A stretch of 64,000 nt of DNA from JBNARI01 sp049718765 (GTDB lineage: Bacteria > Bacillota > Sulfobacillia > DUMF01): NCBI GenBank assembly GCA_049718765.1, contig JBNARI010000003.1, positions 43,036-107,035 on the forward strand, written 5' to 3'. The translations under genes were made by a program, and so were the position numbers. The notes beneath the pieces are model-generated. The model was not told where the DNA came from and ran no database searches. It saw only the letters and a program-made list of their open reading frames with translations. Shown in pieces: positions 9,257 to 18,414 of this stretch (its first letter is position 1; every line of letters begins with the position of its first letter).

Positions 9257-9821
9257 ATGAGCAACACTCAACCACAGCTTAGGAGAATCGGATGGAAGCA
9301 GGGAAAAGAAGAGGAACTGCTGAGGTTCATTTCCGAACAATGTTCAAGGGGGGGTTAGCATTGTAGAAGCTCTCAAAGCCTTCGCCAAGCAAAACGGCAT
9401 AAGCTGGACCACTGCTCGTTGGAAGTACTATAGACTACGCCACCAGCAAATTGCGGCGCAGCAGAATGACTCAGCGCAAACCGGGTCGCTAACCTTCCAC
9501 GAGCTGGGCAGGGCTTTGTGCAACCTCTCGACCATCAAGCAAACAAACATAGAGTCCTTTGCCACGGGGCTCGCAGCCCTCACAGACATGGCCATTGCAG
9601 CCAGCAAACTAGCTCAAAAGCTGGCCAGTGCTGAACAGACACTGAAACAGATCGACGACGAGCTCACAGGACTCAGCGAGGCACTGAAAGCATGGAAAGA
9701 CGCGCCTCCCGGAGAAAAGCTGGCAACCATCGATCGACTCGCTGGAAATGTGGAGGATTGCGTGTCCCGAGTGTCGTCAATTGTTGGGGTGGCCCAGATG
9801 AACTTGAAATCTACCAACTGA
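9257..9821 (+). pseudogene. Frameshifted SANT/Myb-like DNA-binding protein gene
   Basis: A reading frame opens at ATG 9257 (GGAGGG 10 nt upstream) and reads RRIGWKQGKEEELLRF, then hits TAG at 9356 just after a run of seven G (9348-9354). Dropping one G restores a continuous frame through SIVEALKAFAKQNGISWTTARW to the stop at 9821, about 187 residues in all. The N-terminal part resembles the Myb/SANT fold of RsfA-like prespore regulators; the C-terminal half is a predicted coiled coil from about 9530. The homopolymer suggests a sequencing slip, a real mutation or slippage control. The 3' end overlaps the patatin gene by 11 nt, convergently. Confidence 0.7.
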
Positions 9822-10659
9822 GTAACTCGGTCAACTCATCCAACTTTTCCCGGGTAGCTTCTTTGCCGCGCTCAATGCATTTGGACAGCCCAGATAAGCT
9901 CCAAACTTCTAGGTCCTCGAGGGCCGGTCTGATTACAAGGTTTGCACATTCGGCCAGGGACTTGAGGGTAAGCTCCCTGGCCTGAATGCCAAATGCTCGA
10001 GTGAGAATGGAGTAAAGGCTGTTGGGCTCAGCCGGCTTTTCCACGTAGCTGCCTATGTCCACGGCCACTATGGGCGATACTTCGGCAAGCCATAGGGACC
10101 TCACGGGAACCATGTCAAGGATAGCACCATCCACAAGCTGCATCCCGTCGAGCTCCTTGGGCCAAAATACTCCCGGAATGGCAATGCTGGCCCGCACCGC
10201 TGTGCTTATCTTCGCATCGGTAAGCCAAAGCACCCTCTCTCTGTAGCCCGTATCCACAGGGAGAGGGCTTCCCGCAAACACCACGAGCCTGCCAGAGTTG
10301 ATGTCAACCGCCTCCACGAACAACGGAATGTAAGCGTCCTTGACCAGCTTGCCAGACGCGAGCGTGTCCAAGGCTTTCTCTATGAGTCCGCCAGGTATAA
10401 AACCCTTGATGGCCAGGCTGCTGAAATCTGGTCCGTGATTCTGAAACAGGAGCTGGCCCAAAGTGGTTGATACAAGCCTCTCTATCGCAGCTGGCATAAA
10501 TCCGCACGCGTACAAGCTCGCTACTATGCTTCCCGCACTGGTACCTGAAACGTATGCAGGCTGTAGCCCAGCTTCCTTGAGCACCTGCAGCACACCCAGG
10601 TGGGCAAAGCCGTACAATCCGCCACCACCTAGCGCCAGACCCCAACGTCTCTCGCCCAT
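9811..10659 (-). CDS. Patatin-like phospholipase
   Basis: 282 residues with the complete patatin signature: oxyanion loop LGGGGLYGFAHLG (about 10-22), nucleophile elbow GTSAGS (Ser about 41) and the DGA motif LVDGAILDMVP (about 175) giving the catalytic Ser-Asp dyad. Predicted cytosolic or membrane-associated lipid acyl hydrolase of the RssA/YchK group. ATG 10659 has GGGGGTG 8 nt upstream. Monocistronic, convergent with the broken gene on its left. Confidence 0.9.
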   Translation of the reverse strand: MGERRWGLALGGGGLYGFAHLGVLQVLKEAGLQPAYVSGTSAGSIVASLYACGFMPAAIERLVSTTLGQLLFQNHGPDFSSLAIKGFIPGGLIEKALDTLASGKLVKDAYIPLFVEAVDINSGRLVVFAGSPLPVDTGYRERVLWLTDAKISTAVRASIAIPGVFWPKELDGMQLVDGAILDMVPVRSLWLAEVSPIVAVDIGSYVEKPAEPNSLYSILTRAFGIQARELTLKSLAECANLVIRPALEDLEVWSLSGLSKCIERGKEATREKLDELTELLSW

Positions 10660-11008
10660 TGATTTGCACCCCCTTCATACTACGCCGGGACCAGTCATAT
10701 TCGTGTAACGCTGGGCCGCATAAACCTAAAACACCTATTTGCTGAATAAGATGTAGGGAAGGGGCGCAAGGAGGTATGGAAGGCATTGTTCAGTCTACCC
10801 ACCAAAGGCCTGTCTATGTCAGTTAATAAGCTGGGCTTTCGCCTCAAAAGTCAGGCAATGCACGTTAGACCTGCTTGGCAACACACAGTCCTGCCTCCGG
10901 GGCGTCCCCAGGTAACCCCGAATCCCGGGCCCATCAAGTGGCGTCCGTTTCCCCAAACCACCACGTTGAATCAGAACGGCAAGTCAGGAACGGAGAGGTG
11001 ATGGAACC
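10660..11008. other. Intergenic region without recognised gene
   Basis: About 350 nt between divergent genes. The only notable item is a strong AAGGAGG at about 10768 followed by a tiny 16-codon frame; I see no supported gene. Confidence 0.5.
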
Positions 11009-11308
11009 GTGGATTTTCCTTTCATCCCAGCAATGGAAACCCTCAAGAAAGAGCTGGAAAACTGCAGATTTACCGGGCAATGCCCTGGCGGTCTGGTGAG
11101 AATCACAGTGGGTCCAGACCAATTCGTCGTCGCTGCCGAGGTAGACCCAACACTTCTGGACCCCTGCAAAAAGGAGCTCGTAGCCAAATGCATTGTTGAG
11201 GCCGTGAACGACGCGTGGAACAGCTGTAGATCTGGCCTGCTAGACAAAGTGGCTCAGCTATTTGGCGGCCCGCCGTTCAGGCAGTCAGAAGGTGGCCACC
11301 GTGAGTAA
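11009..11308 (+). CDS. YbaB/EbfC-like nucleoid-associated protein
   Basis: 99 residues from GTG 11009 (GGAGAGG upstream). The stretch LKKELENCRFTG, then GGLVRITV and LVAKCIVEAVNDAW, follows the YbaB/EbfC layout of a helix, a short beta layer with a Gly-rich turn and a long C-terminal helix. YbaB proteins are small dimeric DNA-binding proteins. This copy is not next to dnaX or recR, so it is probably a divergent paralogue. It overlaps the next gene by 8 nt. Confidence 0.6.
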   Translation: MDFPFIPAMETLKKELENCRFTGQCPGGLVRITVGPDQFVVAAEVDPTLLDPCKKELVAKCIVEAVNDAWNSCRSGLLDKVAQLFGGPPFRQSEGGHRE

Positions 11309-11651
11309 CGACTCCGTCAACGTCATCGAAACAGTCGTGGCAAGCCTAACGAATTCCGGTCCTAACAGCCGGGACCTCATCGCGGGTCTCGCATTGCTGG
11401 CCGTCTTGAGCAGCCTAAGTCTGCTTCACGAGCCCGCAGATCAGAGTTCTGGCCACGTAGACCAGCCACAGTCGGCTGCGGTTCAATCCGCAATTTCGGC
11501 TGTGTCGAAGTTATTGGGAAAGGCTAAAGCCCCACCAGATTCAGCGATGCTGTCTACCGTGCTTCCCATGCTGGGTCAAATGTTGGCACAGAGGAGCCAG
11601 CAGCCCCAAGACCAAAGCGACCAGCCCAAGCAACGCCAGGAACAGGCATAG
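11301..11651 (+). CDS. Unknown protein coupled to the YbaB-like gene
   Basis: 116 residues from GTG 11301, overlapping the end of the YbaB-like gene by 8 nt and so probably translationally coupled. A hydrophobic stretch (LIAGLALLAVLSSLSLL, about 30-46) is followed by a helical middle and a Gln/Pro-rich tail. The MLSTVLPMLGQML segment suggests a second amphipathic helix. No family recognised. Confidence 0.55.
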   Translation: MSNDSVNVIETVVASLTNSGPNSRDLIAGLALLAVLSSLSLLHEPADQSSGHVDQPQSAAVQSAISAVSKLLGKAKAPPDSAMLSTVLPMLGQMLAQRSQQPQDQSDQPKQRQEQA

Positions 11652-12824
11652 GAGTCAGTTCTTCACACAAGGACATCCGCGACTACCCTCACGGCCGTCT
11701 GGCTGGCCCGTCATTACCCTTCTGGCTCAGACCCATACATAATGCTGGCTTTCGGCTGACGGGCCAACTCCCTGCACGTTTCCGCTACACGCGCTGTTGA
11801 TACTTGGGTGCACACCGGAAAGAGCAGTCACACATCCTAACCCTAACCGCGGACCTTTTGCCCACGAAGTGCTCTGTGGCAACACCGCCTACTCCGCGCA
11901 AGAGTATCCTAGCCAGCTATCCCACCGTATTGCCTCCAATCCGCTCCCAGTGGCTGTGGCAGGCAGTCGTGACTGATATCAGACACAGTGGTTTCCTCCG
12001 GGCCGACACCTGTCACCGTAGGCTCTCCTGGGTTGGAGCCTACCCGAGGACGGTTATATTCACTCGCGCGCTGGCATCGGTTGGACCTGTTCTCCCTGCA
12101 GACTACATGCATGCTAATCGCCGGTCTGAGTCAGGGCCTGAGAAAGCCTACCCAAACTGCGTGCCGAAACATGATTCCACACTAAGAGGAAAAGATCCTG
12201 GTGGCTGTTCCAGATGCGGGCAGGAAGCCCGCGCATTGCTGGGATGAAATCGAGAACAAAGTTAAAGCAACAGCCAACCGGCGGATGTCAGAATGCACCC
12301 GTCGATGCATCCAGAGTCTGAACAAACCCTAAAATTACAGGAGGCTTGACGGAGCCCCTGCAGGTTTGTAGTCCTGAACGGCAACCGCCGCGGCAGGGGT
12401 CGCCGAAAACTGCCCTACCTGGCCAGGCGCTACTGCCGCTCTGGCAAGTGGCGGCGCTTGCATGCCAGGATACAGAGATGCCCTCAACTTGCAAAATGTC
12501 GGAAGCCTTCATAACACCTGGCTGTGCGACACACCGTTGCGCAACGCTGAACTCAGCAGCCATCGTTCTCTGTGGTCACGTGTGTATCTTTCCGCTCCGA
12601 CCACTTCCAGCTGCGCACAGCCTGCCTGCCCGCAGCCTACCATGTGGCTGCTTTTTCCCTTGATCGTCAGTCCAGCCTGCTAACACCATAGTCTGCGCCC
12701 GAGCAAAGTTGGGCCTTGCAAGTTGATAGCAGTCTATCCGCTTGAGCACCTCGTCCGCGTGATTGAAACGGGGTACCATAGAGACGACGAATGCACGAAG
12801 CATAGTCCACGACTTGTTTTCACC
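11652..12824. other. Non-coding or fully decayed stretch
   Basis: No frame here has both a ribosome site and protein-like composition. Frames of 60-150 codons occur on both strands but cross one another and show no domain. It contains a spaced inverted repeat (11704-11766). Neighbouring genes to the right are broken, so this is probably older decayed sequence. Confidence 0.5.
11704..11766. repeat. Spaced inverted repeat
   Basis: TGGCCCGTCA at 11704-11713 is exactly complementary to TGACGGGCCA at 11757-11766, with a 43-nt spacer. Purpose unknown. Confidence 0.6.
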
Positions 12825-13518
12825 CTACAGCAGATCGGAAATGCTTTCGCAGCTCGGCCTAATCCAGTACACAAAGCCGCGACCTTGTTTCTCCGCCGTA
12901 GCAAGCCCCAAGACGCACAACACCACAAGGATGTTTTGGACCTCGAACCGCTTCTTATAGCCGTAGCAGTAAAGCCTCAGACCAGGTATATCGCCTTGCT
13001 GTATCTTGTCTAGCACGTTGTCAACTGTGACCGCCCTTCCCCCAAGGCCTCTCTGGAGGAGGCGAACATTACCCTTGAGTACATGGTGCTCAAATACCTG
13101 CGACTTGCTGTGCTGCCTGACTATGTAGATGTCTGGAGCTTCCGCCGACACATAAACCTCGTATTCGTTGCGCAGAGTGAAGCTGCCCAGGCGTTTTCCA
13201 AGAGCGCCCATCCCGTACCCTTCCTTCCGCCCCGGTAAGCCGTGCAAACTTACCGTTTCCCGCAAAGGGTCCAGTCTGACTCTGTACGTTGGCCAAGGTC
13301 AAAAGTGCTAAGCGCAACTGTCTGGCCTCAGCAGGCGACAAACGTCTACCCCCTACTCTCCGTGCTGGTTTACTGGCCCACTTGTCAGTCTGCCGCGACT
13401 TCCTTTTCCCGATCCTGCTGAAGTTTTCGACTTCTGCCAAGGCATTCAGCTGTTTTCCGCTTGAGGGTTTTCGGCGCGCCACGTAATCCCGCCGGTATTT
13501 GCGCTGTACGCCCTTCAA
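12825..13518 (-). pseudogene. Broken unknown gene
   Basis: Two overlapping minus-strand frames look like pieces of one protein. The upstream piece (from 13518) begins MKGVQRKYRRDYVARRK and is basic. The downstream piece (from about 13265) has protein-like segments EYEVYVSAEAPDIYIVRQ and VTVDNVLDKIQQGDIPGL. They differ by one frame, so at least one frameshift near 13265 separates them. Family not recognised. Confidence 0.4.
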
Positions 13519-13628
13519 TTCTCAACGGAATTGAGCGTTAGCAACCACTTCCGAAATACGCTCCTACTGGTAGGCTTGTATGTCCTCCGTTCCTTTTTGC
13601 TGAGTACGACTTCCCTTACAGTCCCTTT

Positions 13629-14265
13629 CTACAATTCTATCAAGGTGTTGGTGCATTGTAGCAGCCTCGTGGCCGGCCTAGCCTTCTTCATGCTCCCGAG
13701 TATCAACCTGGGACGTCTCGATACCGCCCTGCTCACGTCCAAATTCGCGTAGCCAAGTATCTTCTCCCAGCTGAGCAGGTCACCGCCGGCTTTCAGGAAC
13801 TCCACAGCAAAGCTCTGCCCCAGGCCGCGAGGCGTCATTCTTACGGCTGCCTTCTCGCAGGACTGTCTTACTCGGACCGAGAGGCAGTCCTTTCCGCTTG
13901 CAGACAGGGAACCTTCTCGAGAGATCTCGCCAAGCCTGGCGGCTGAACGGCAAGATTATAGGCGTTCTGCATATTCGGGTCTTTGTTAGTGCGGCCATGT
14001 TCTACGTGAAAAAACCTCTCAGCTTCCTGAACCTGGCATCCCTACTCGCACAGGGCAGCAGGTCAGTCAGGCACTCGACTGCAGCCTTCTGCAGGGTGTG
14101 GTAATCCCTGGTACTCCAGCCACAATGTGGGAACCTGTTCAGATGGTACGTGTAGTCTTCCAGCGTCCGTTCCGCCGCCCCTCCGGCAGCCGTGGAAAGC
14201 AGGAACTCCTCCAGCACGGCATGTAGGCCCAACAACCCTGTGACCAAAGCGGCCACTCTACCCAT
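13629..14265 (-). pseudogene. Tyrosine recombinase relic
   Basis: Three minus-strand fragments in different frames. The first (14265-14002) has the SAM-like N-terminal domain of tyrosine recombinases, including LEEFLLSTAAGGAAERTLED and YHLNRF. The last (13838-13629) keeps the C-terminal catalytic part, SFAVEFLKAGGDLLSWEKIL then GYANLDVSR; the normally conserved H-x-L-R and LGH motifs are altered to GLGQS and LGY. Frameshifts and motif loss make it inactive. It starts just after the tRNA operon terminator, typical of an old tRNA-targeting element. Confidence 0.75.
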
Positions 14266-14309
14266 AAAAACAGCCCCCTTTCAGCGTTACCGCCCTCGCT
14301 TCGGGGGCT
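14266..14309 (-). terminator. Terminator of the tRNA operon
   Basis: Minus-strand stem AGCCCCC (14303-14309) / GGGGGCT (14272-14278) followed by GTTTTTAT, located 42 nt downstream of tRNA-Val. Confidence 0.75.
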
Positions 14310-14350
14310 TTGCCGCCCAAAATACCTGCTAAACGGCACTTGGAAACACA

Positions 14351-14425
14351 TGGTGGGCGGTATAGGATTCGAACCTATGGCCTCACGGATGTGAACCGTG
14401 CGCTCCACCGCTGAGCTAACCGCCC
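14351..14425 (-). tRNA. tRNA-Val(CAC)
   Basis: Cloverleaf with acceptor GGGCGGT/ACCGCCC, anticodon stem CACGG/CCGTG enclosing loop TTCACAT (anticodon CAC), T arm GGTTCGAATCC and an encoded CCA end. Last gene of the four-tRNA operon. Confidence 0.95.
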
Positions 14426-14434
14426 ACTTTGCTT

Positions 14435-14509
14435 TGGTGGCCCCAAGGGGAATCGAACCCCTGTTACCGCCTTGAAAGAGCGGTGTCTTAGCCGCTTGAC
14501 CATGGGGCC
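14435..14509 (-). tRNA. tRNA-Glu(TTC)
   Basis: Acceptor GGCCCCA/TGGGGCC, anticodon loop CTTTCAA (anticodon TTC), T arm GGTTCGATTCC, encoded CCA. Third gene of the operon. Confidence 0.95.
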
Positions 14510-14569
14510 CCTTATGCAATTCTCATTGCCTACTGTATTATATCTGACGCTGAGCTGCCTTTCAACGAA

Positions 14570-14645
14570 TGGTGCGCCCGGGAGGTCTCGAACCTCCAAC
14601 CTGCCGGTTATGAGCCGGATGCTCTGCCAATTGAGCTACGGGCGC
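14570..14645 (-). tRNA. tRNA-Met(CAT)
   Basis: Acceptor GCGCCCG/CGGGCGC, anticodon loop CTCATAA (anticodon CAT), encoded CCA. Most likely elongator Met; a CAT anticodon with lysidine modification (Ile2) cannot be excluded from sequence alone. Confidence 0.9.
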
Positions 14646-14674
14646 GGGGAAACAGCTCCTAACTCATTAATATT

Positions 14675-14749
14675 TGGCTCCTCGAGCAGGATTCGAACCT
14701 GCAACCCTCCGGTTAACAGCCGGATGCTCTACCGTTGAGCTATCGAGGA
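14675..14749 (-). tRNA. tRNA-Asn(GTT)
   Basis: Acceptor TCCTCGA/TCGAGGA, anticodon loop CTGTTAA (anticodon GTT), discriminator G and encoded CCA. First gene of the operon, 22 nt after the promoter -10 box. Confidence 0.95.
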
Positions 14750-14770
14750 GCGCTCCAACTGACGCCATAA

Positions 14771-14799
14771 ATTATAAGGAATCGAACAGGCAAAGTCAA
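14771..14799 (-). promoter_or_regulatory. Promoter of the Asn-Met-Glu-Val tRNA operon
   Basis: On the minus strand TTGACT (14794-14799), 17-nt spacer, TATAAT (14771-14776): an almost perfect sigma-A promoter directly upstream of tRNA-Asn. Confidence 0.88.
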
Positions 14800-14935
14800 C
14801 ACACGCACCTGCGAAGCTCGGCAGTTCGCCAGAACCAGCCATTGGTTGCCAATGCCGCGAAACCTAGAGCTTTTGCGGACCTAGCTGTTATTTGTTACCA
14901 TACAAGTTGCGTCCTGTAACCCGTTGAGCCTCACC

Positions 14936-15640
14936 TGGTCTCTTGTTTCCTCACCTCGTCAGCCAATAGTTCTATCAGCTGGTACTTCCTGCCCTGCTGC
15001 ACCTTCTCGAAGACAACGCCGTTAACACATACCGTTCCTGCAACTGCGCTTCCACACAACCCTGCCCTCGAGCTCTCCAACGGAACTCCATGGCTCCTCT
15101 ACGAACCTGACTGTGAGGCTGCATCCCACTTGGGCTTCTCCTCAGAGACGAGCCTCATCCCGCCCCAGCTTAGGACTTCTGCCAGCTCTTTGGTGCCCAT
15201 CCCTGCTTCACCAGTCGTTGTCCTGTAAACCACCGGTAGCTGTACCTGTACACGCACACACTTCCTGCGCTGTGTGACTCTGACGTCCCTCACCATGGTT
15301 ACCTTGAACAGCCCTGCCCCATCCTGTTTCTTCAGCCTCGCATCGAAGGTGTGTATTCCCGTATGCAGCAGCACTGCCACGGAGGCAGTCACAGTCACAG
15401 CACTACTGGCCAACAGGCTGACCCAAAACGGCGCTTTCACGAGCAAACTCGACAAAGAACTGCTCATCTCGGACGATCCATCGCCCGGATAGGCACAAGT
15501 CCCCAACCCGCACCTCGGTTCTGGCACCGCAACCCTGCCTCAAATGGAGCATGGCAAGGTGCCTTCCGGTAACCCACCTGTCTCCATCCATAGCCTGTTC
15601 ACACCTTTGCGCACGGCAACAGTCCAATGTAGTGCTCACT
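14936..15640 (-). pseudogene. PilZ/YcgR-type c-di-GMP protein, broken
   Basis: Minus-strand pieces in three frames resemble a YpfB/YcgR protein. The first piece (from 15639) looks like the YcgR N-terminal beta domain. The second (about 15430-15099) reads VTQRRKCVRVQVQLPVVYR, the PilZ R-x3-R c-di-GMP motif, then a degraded D/N-x-S-x2-G site (LSWGGMRLV). A third frame to about 14936 gives GRVVW and KYQLIELLADEVRKQ, the usual PilZ end. At least two frameshifts. The intact ancestor would have been a flagellar or pilus brake protein. Confidence 0.6.
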
Positions 15641-15689
15641 CTCAGTAGGTGCTACCGATGCAACCGCGCTCCCTGGCTCCTGTCAATAC

Positions 15690-16043
15690 CAGTCTATCTA
15701 AATGTTCGCTCTTGGAAACCACATCCTGTTACCCAGCCACTCTTTCCCTCGCGATCTCGCTCTTCCCCGCAGCGCAAACTACCCAGACCATGTGGTACTG
15801 GCAAACCTCGGCACACAGACCACATTGGTCGCCAGTTCACGCCGAACCTTGGGCCACCGTTACCGTGGCACGCTCCTTGCACAGCCATACGGGTTTGAGA
15901 AGTAGGTGATCATTGGGTTCTTCCACGTCGCAGTCCACCAGCTCTACGGGGTCTCCGCGCGTCCCAAGAGACAAGGCCACGTTCACAGCTATCGTTGTCT
16001 TTCCTGTGCCGCCTTTGCCACTAGCAACGTAAACCTCATTCCA
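15690..16043 (-). pseudogene. MinD-type ATPase with ferredoxin insert, broken
   Basis: One frame has the deviant Walker A motif VASGKGGTGKTTIAVN, then VELVDCDVEEPNDHLLLKP, diagnostic of the MinD-superfamily ATPases that carry an inserted ferredoxin domain. The frame then fails. A different frame near 15780-15830 gives QCGLCAEVCQYH, the expected 4Fe-4S cysteine cluster. The rest of the protein is missing. Such ATPases usually sit beside NifX-like and DUF5320 genes, as here. Confidence 0.75.
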
Positions 16044-16144
16044 CCAGCCCCCTTGGCGGCCCCTCCACTTGCCGCCTGGCCAAACCCAAAAAAAAGTGGG
16101 GCGGCAATCGCTGCCTGACCCGAATGACAACCGCAAACCTCGGT

Positions 16145-16459
16145 TTATTCGCCCTTGTCGTTATCCTTCTTGGTCTGTGACTCGAGTTGCGCCAACCTGT
16201 TCTGCACCTGCTCGAGTTCACCCTTTAGCAGCTCCGCCTGGCGCTTGAGGAAATCCGCTTCACGGGTTCCAGCGACCCACGGCCACCAAGGCGCTGGAGT
16301 TGCCCCAGGGAGCTGAACCCCCAGGTACGCCCACCACCTCCTGGGCAACCATGGGTACAGCCGGCAATAGCCTCCCCAGGTTCCCCACCATCCCCACGGG
16401 GCTGGCCCAGGACCTCCTTTCCAGAAACCTGGGCCGTATATGTCCCTTCCCCTGACCAT
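16145..16459 (-). CDS. DUF5320-like small protein
   Basis: About 104 residues from ATG 16459. A Gly/Pro/Trp-rich N-terminal half (GFWKGGPGPAPWGWWGTWGG) is followed by a coiled coil (about 70-100, FLKRQAELLKGELEQVQNRL). This resembles the DUF5320 proteins found in clusters with NifX-like and MinD-ferredoxin genes. It is the only gene of this cluster still intact. Function unknown. Confidence 0.65.
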   Translation of the reverse strand: MVRGRDIYGPGFWKGGPGPAPWGWWGTWGGYCRLYPWLPRRWWAYLGVQLPGATPAPWWPWVAGTREADFLKRQAELLKGELEQVQNRLAQLESQTKKDNDKGE

Positions 16460-16525
16460 AGAATTCACCTCCCACAAGACTTCTTTGAAGTTTGCTGGCC
16501 ACAACTTCTGTGTACCTTGTCACCC

Positions 16526-16890
16526 TCAATGACCTGTGCAATTGCCCCAATCATGGTGTTCACACATGTTTTCGTAAGACTGCAGTTCCCCGACTATGAA
16601 CCGCCTCAGGATTTCATCGACACTCCTGCTCACCCGGTGATCGTTTCAATGCGCTTGTCCTCGAACAGCTGCTTTGCCCTAACTCCCATGCCACCTGAAA
16701 TTATGCAGCTCACTCCAAGCCTTTCCAGATATGCCGGCAAGAACCCAGGCTCATGTCCCGGGTTGGGTATAATAGTGCGGCTTCTCACTTTTCCCCCTTC
16801 GATGTCTACGACCATATATTCAGTACACCTTCCGAAATGCTCCGCCACGTTCATTCCATCGGTGGCTATGGCTACCTTTCTGTCCGCCCT
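16526..16890 (-). pseudogene. NifX/NifB-type dinitrogenase cofactor-domain protein, broken
   Basis: The minus strand reads KVAIATDGMNVAEHFGRCTE, the start of the small RNase H-like NifX/NifB domain (metal cofactor carrier), and continues to RIETITG, where it stops at about 16630. A neighbouring frame supplies the missing end, SVDEILRRFIVGELQSYEN, then MCEHHDWGNC, to a stop at 16526. One frameshift in a G/A-rich site breaks the gene, and no start codon lies at the usual place. Confidence 0.7.
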
Positions 16891-16935
16891 AGAGCTGCCA
16901 GGGATTAACCCTCCTTCTGCTACCGCGGATGACGA

Positions 16936-17321
16936 TCATAATGGCGAACGCTGGCCGTAGCGCAGACCCGCGCGGTGCGACCCTGCAGACGACCGGACCA
17001 GTTCAAGCTGTCTCCTTTTGAGCGCCTCAACTACTTCACTGACAGTGCCGCCTGGACTTTGGTACACTTTGATCCCTGCCATGTCCAGCACCTGCATGGC
17101 GTTTGTTCCAACATTATGGGCCACTACTGCTGAGACCCTTCTTGAACCAAGGCCCTCACAGCCGCCATCGCAGCACCGCCAGTGGACGCTGCACCCGGAT
17201 TTGGTATGTGGTGGTGAGCGCCTGTTTGGTCATCGACTATAACGAAGTACGGACACCTGCTGAAAGTCGGGTTAACTTGATCTGACAACCCTGTCCCACT
17301 TGTGGGTACTGCAAACTTCAA
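16936..17321 (-). pseudogene. Second NifX-like protein, broken
   Basis: Begins at ATG 17321 with MKFAVPTSGTGLSDQVNPTF and the NifX-like FSRCPYFVIVD. The frame runs off near 17130 and a second frame continues with VVAHNVGTNAMQVLDMAGIK and GTVSEVVEALKRRQLELV, again NifX-like. A single frameshift separates the two. First gene of the decayed metal-cofactor cluster. Confidence 0.7.
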
Positions 17322-17437
17322 TGGAGTCCCCCCTTAGGCCAATTACCGTTCTGGATCTGCATTATGATGCGGTTCCACTTAAACTATACCCACATGCCCT
17401 ACTCACGTCAAGGGGTTGCCAACACACTCGGCGTTAC

Positions 17438-17467
17438 TTGACATTTGGAACCAACTATTGATAGAGT
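17438..17467 (+). promoter_or_regulatory. Promoter of the padR-permease operon
   Basis: TTGACA (17438-17443), 18-nt spacer, TAGAGT (17462-17467), with the first gene starting about 37 nt further on. PadR proteins usually repress their own operon, so an operator is expected over this region; none was identified with certainty. Confidence 0.65.
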
Positions 17468-17504
17468 GTCAGTAGTGACCAAAAGACAATGAGGAGGGTT
17501 TCAC

Positions 17505-17918
17505 ATGTGCATGCACGGTCACCCACACTCCTTACCACATGGCGCTGGCAGTTGCGCATGCCACGAGCCAATGGGCTTCCGGTCGGGCTTGTTGCTACCC
17601 ACCATCCTACTTCTCCTGAAAAGGCACCCAGCCCACGGTTATGAGCTCTTGGATGAACTTGAGGACTTTGACTTGGTGGGTCCCATGCCTGACCCTGCGG
17701 TTGTGTACAGACACCTGCGCAAGCTCGAAGCAGAGGGGATGGTGGCTTCGAGACTGGAACAGGGCAGCGGTGGCCCCGCTCGCAAGGTGTATTCAATCAC
17801 TTCAGAGGGCGAAGGGTATCTTCGTGCTTGGGTAGCCACCCTCAAGTCCAGGAAATCCGCCTTGGAGAGGTTCTTGAGCGCTTATCGGGAAATCACTGGC
17901 GAGGTGACGGAAGAGTGA
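17505..17918 (+). CDS. PadR-family regulator with Cys/His-rich N-terminus
   Basis: 137 residues. A Cys/His-rich lead (MCMHGHPHSLPHGAGSCACH) precedes a PadR winged helix: ILLLLKRHPAHGYELLDELE, AVVYRHLRKLEAEGMV, and the wing GGPARKVYSITSEGEGYL. The extra N-terminal ligands suggest metal sensing, which is inference. ATG 17505 follows GAGGAGGG. It overlaps the next gene by 4 nt (GTGA), so regulator and permease are co-translated. Confidence 0.88.
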   Translation: MCMHGHPHSLPHGAGSCACHEPMGFRSGLLLPTILLLLKRHPAHGYELLDELEDFDLVGPMPDPAVVYRHLRKLEAEGMVASRLEQGSGGPARKVYSITSEGEGYLRAWVATLKSRKSALERFLSAYREITGEVTEE

Positions 17919-18397
17919 GCTTCACCCTGGCTACCTGGGCTTTGGCAGTGGGGTGCCTGGTCATATCATGGTGGCGTGACCGCACCAAAACACGGCAGGC
18001 TCTGGTTAAGGCATGGAAAGCCTTCGAGGGAATACTTCCTGAGTTCCTTGGGATACTCCTCCTCATCGGGCTTTCCCTCGCTCTTCTGCCGCCTTCTGCG
18101 ATATCGGCCGTGATTGGCGCACGCAGTGGCTTCTGGGGCATGCTGTTGACATCGTTCATCGGATCGATAACCCTGATTCCCGGGTTCATTGCATTTCCTT
18201 TAGCCAAGTCCCTCTACATGCTTGGCGCAGGTACCAGACAGCTTGCAGTGTTCATCTCAACGCTTATGATGGTTGGCGTAGTGACTGCACCTGTGGAGAT
18301 CAAGTACTTCGGCAAGAAGGCAACTCTTGCCAGGAACCTGCTGGCCTACTGCTTTTCCTTCTTGGTCGCAATGGTTGTAGGCGCTGTTGCAGGCTAA
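17915..18397 (+). CDS. Half-size permease, first subunit (DUF318/UPF0718-like)
   Basis: 160 residues from GTG 17915, inside the stop of padR. Four to five hydrophobic helices; the segment SFIGSITLIPGFIAFPLAKS is the conserved permease core with polar and proline residues. Together with the following gene it probably forms one two-component permease of the family that also includes ArsP-type transporters. Substrate unknown; the Cys/His-rich regulator hints at a metal or metalloid. Confidence 0.75.
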   Translation: MSFTLATWALAVGCLVISWWRDRTKTRQALVKAWKAFEGILPEFLGILLLIGLSLALLPPSAISAVIGARSGFWGMLLTSFIGSITLIPGFIAFPLAKSLYMLGAGTRQLAVFISTLMMVGVVTAPVEIKYFGKKATLARNLLAYCFSFLVAMVVGAVAG

Positions 18398-18414
18398 TCC
18401 GAGGTGGGAAACGA

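Noticed and set aside
11804..12247. Long plus-strand frame of about 147 codons
   Set aside because: Low-complexity mixed composition, no ribosome site, no motif, and crossed by frames on the other strand in a decayed region.
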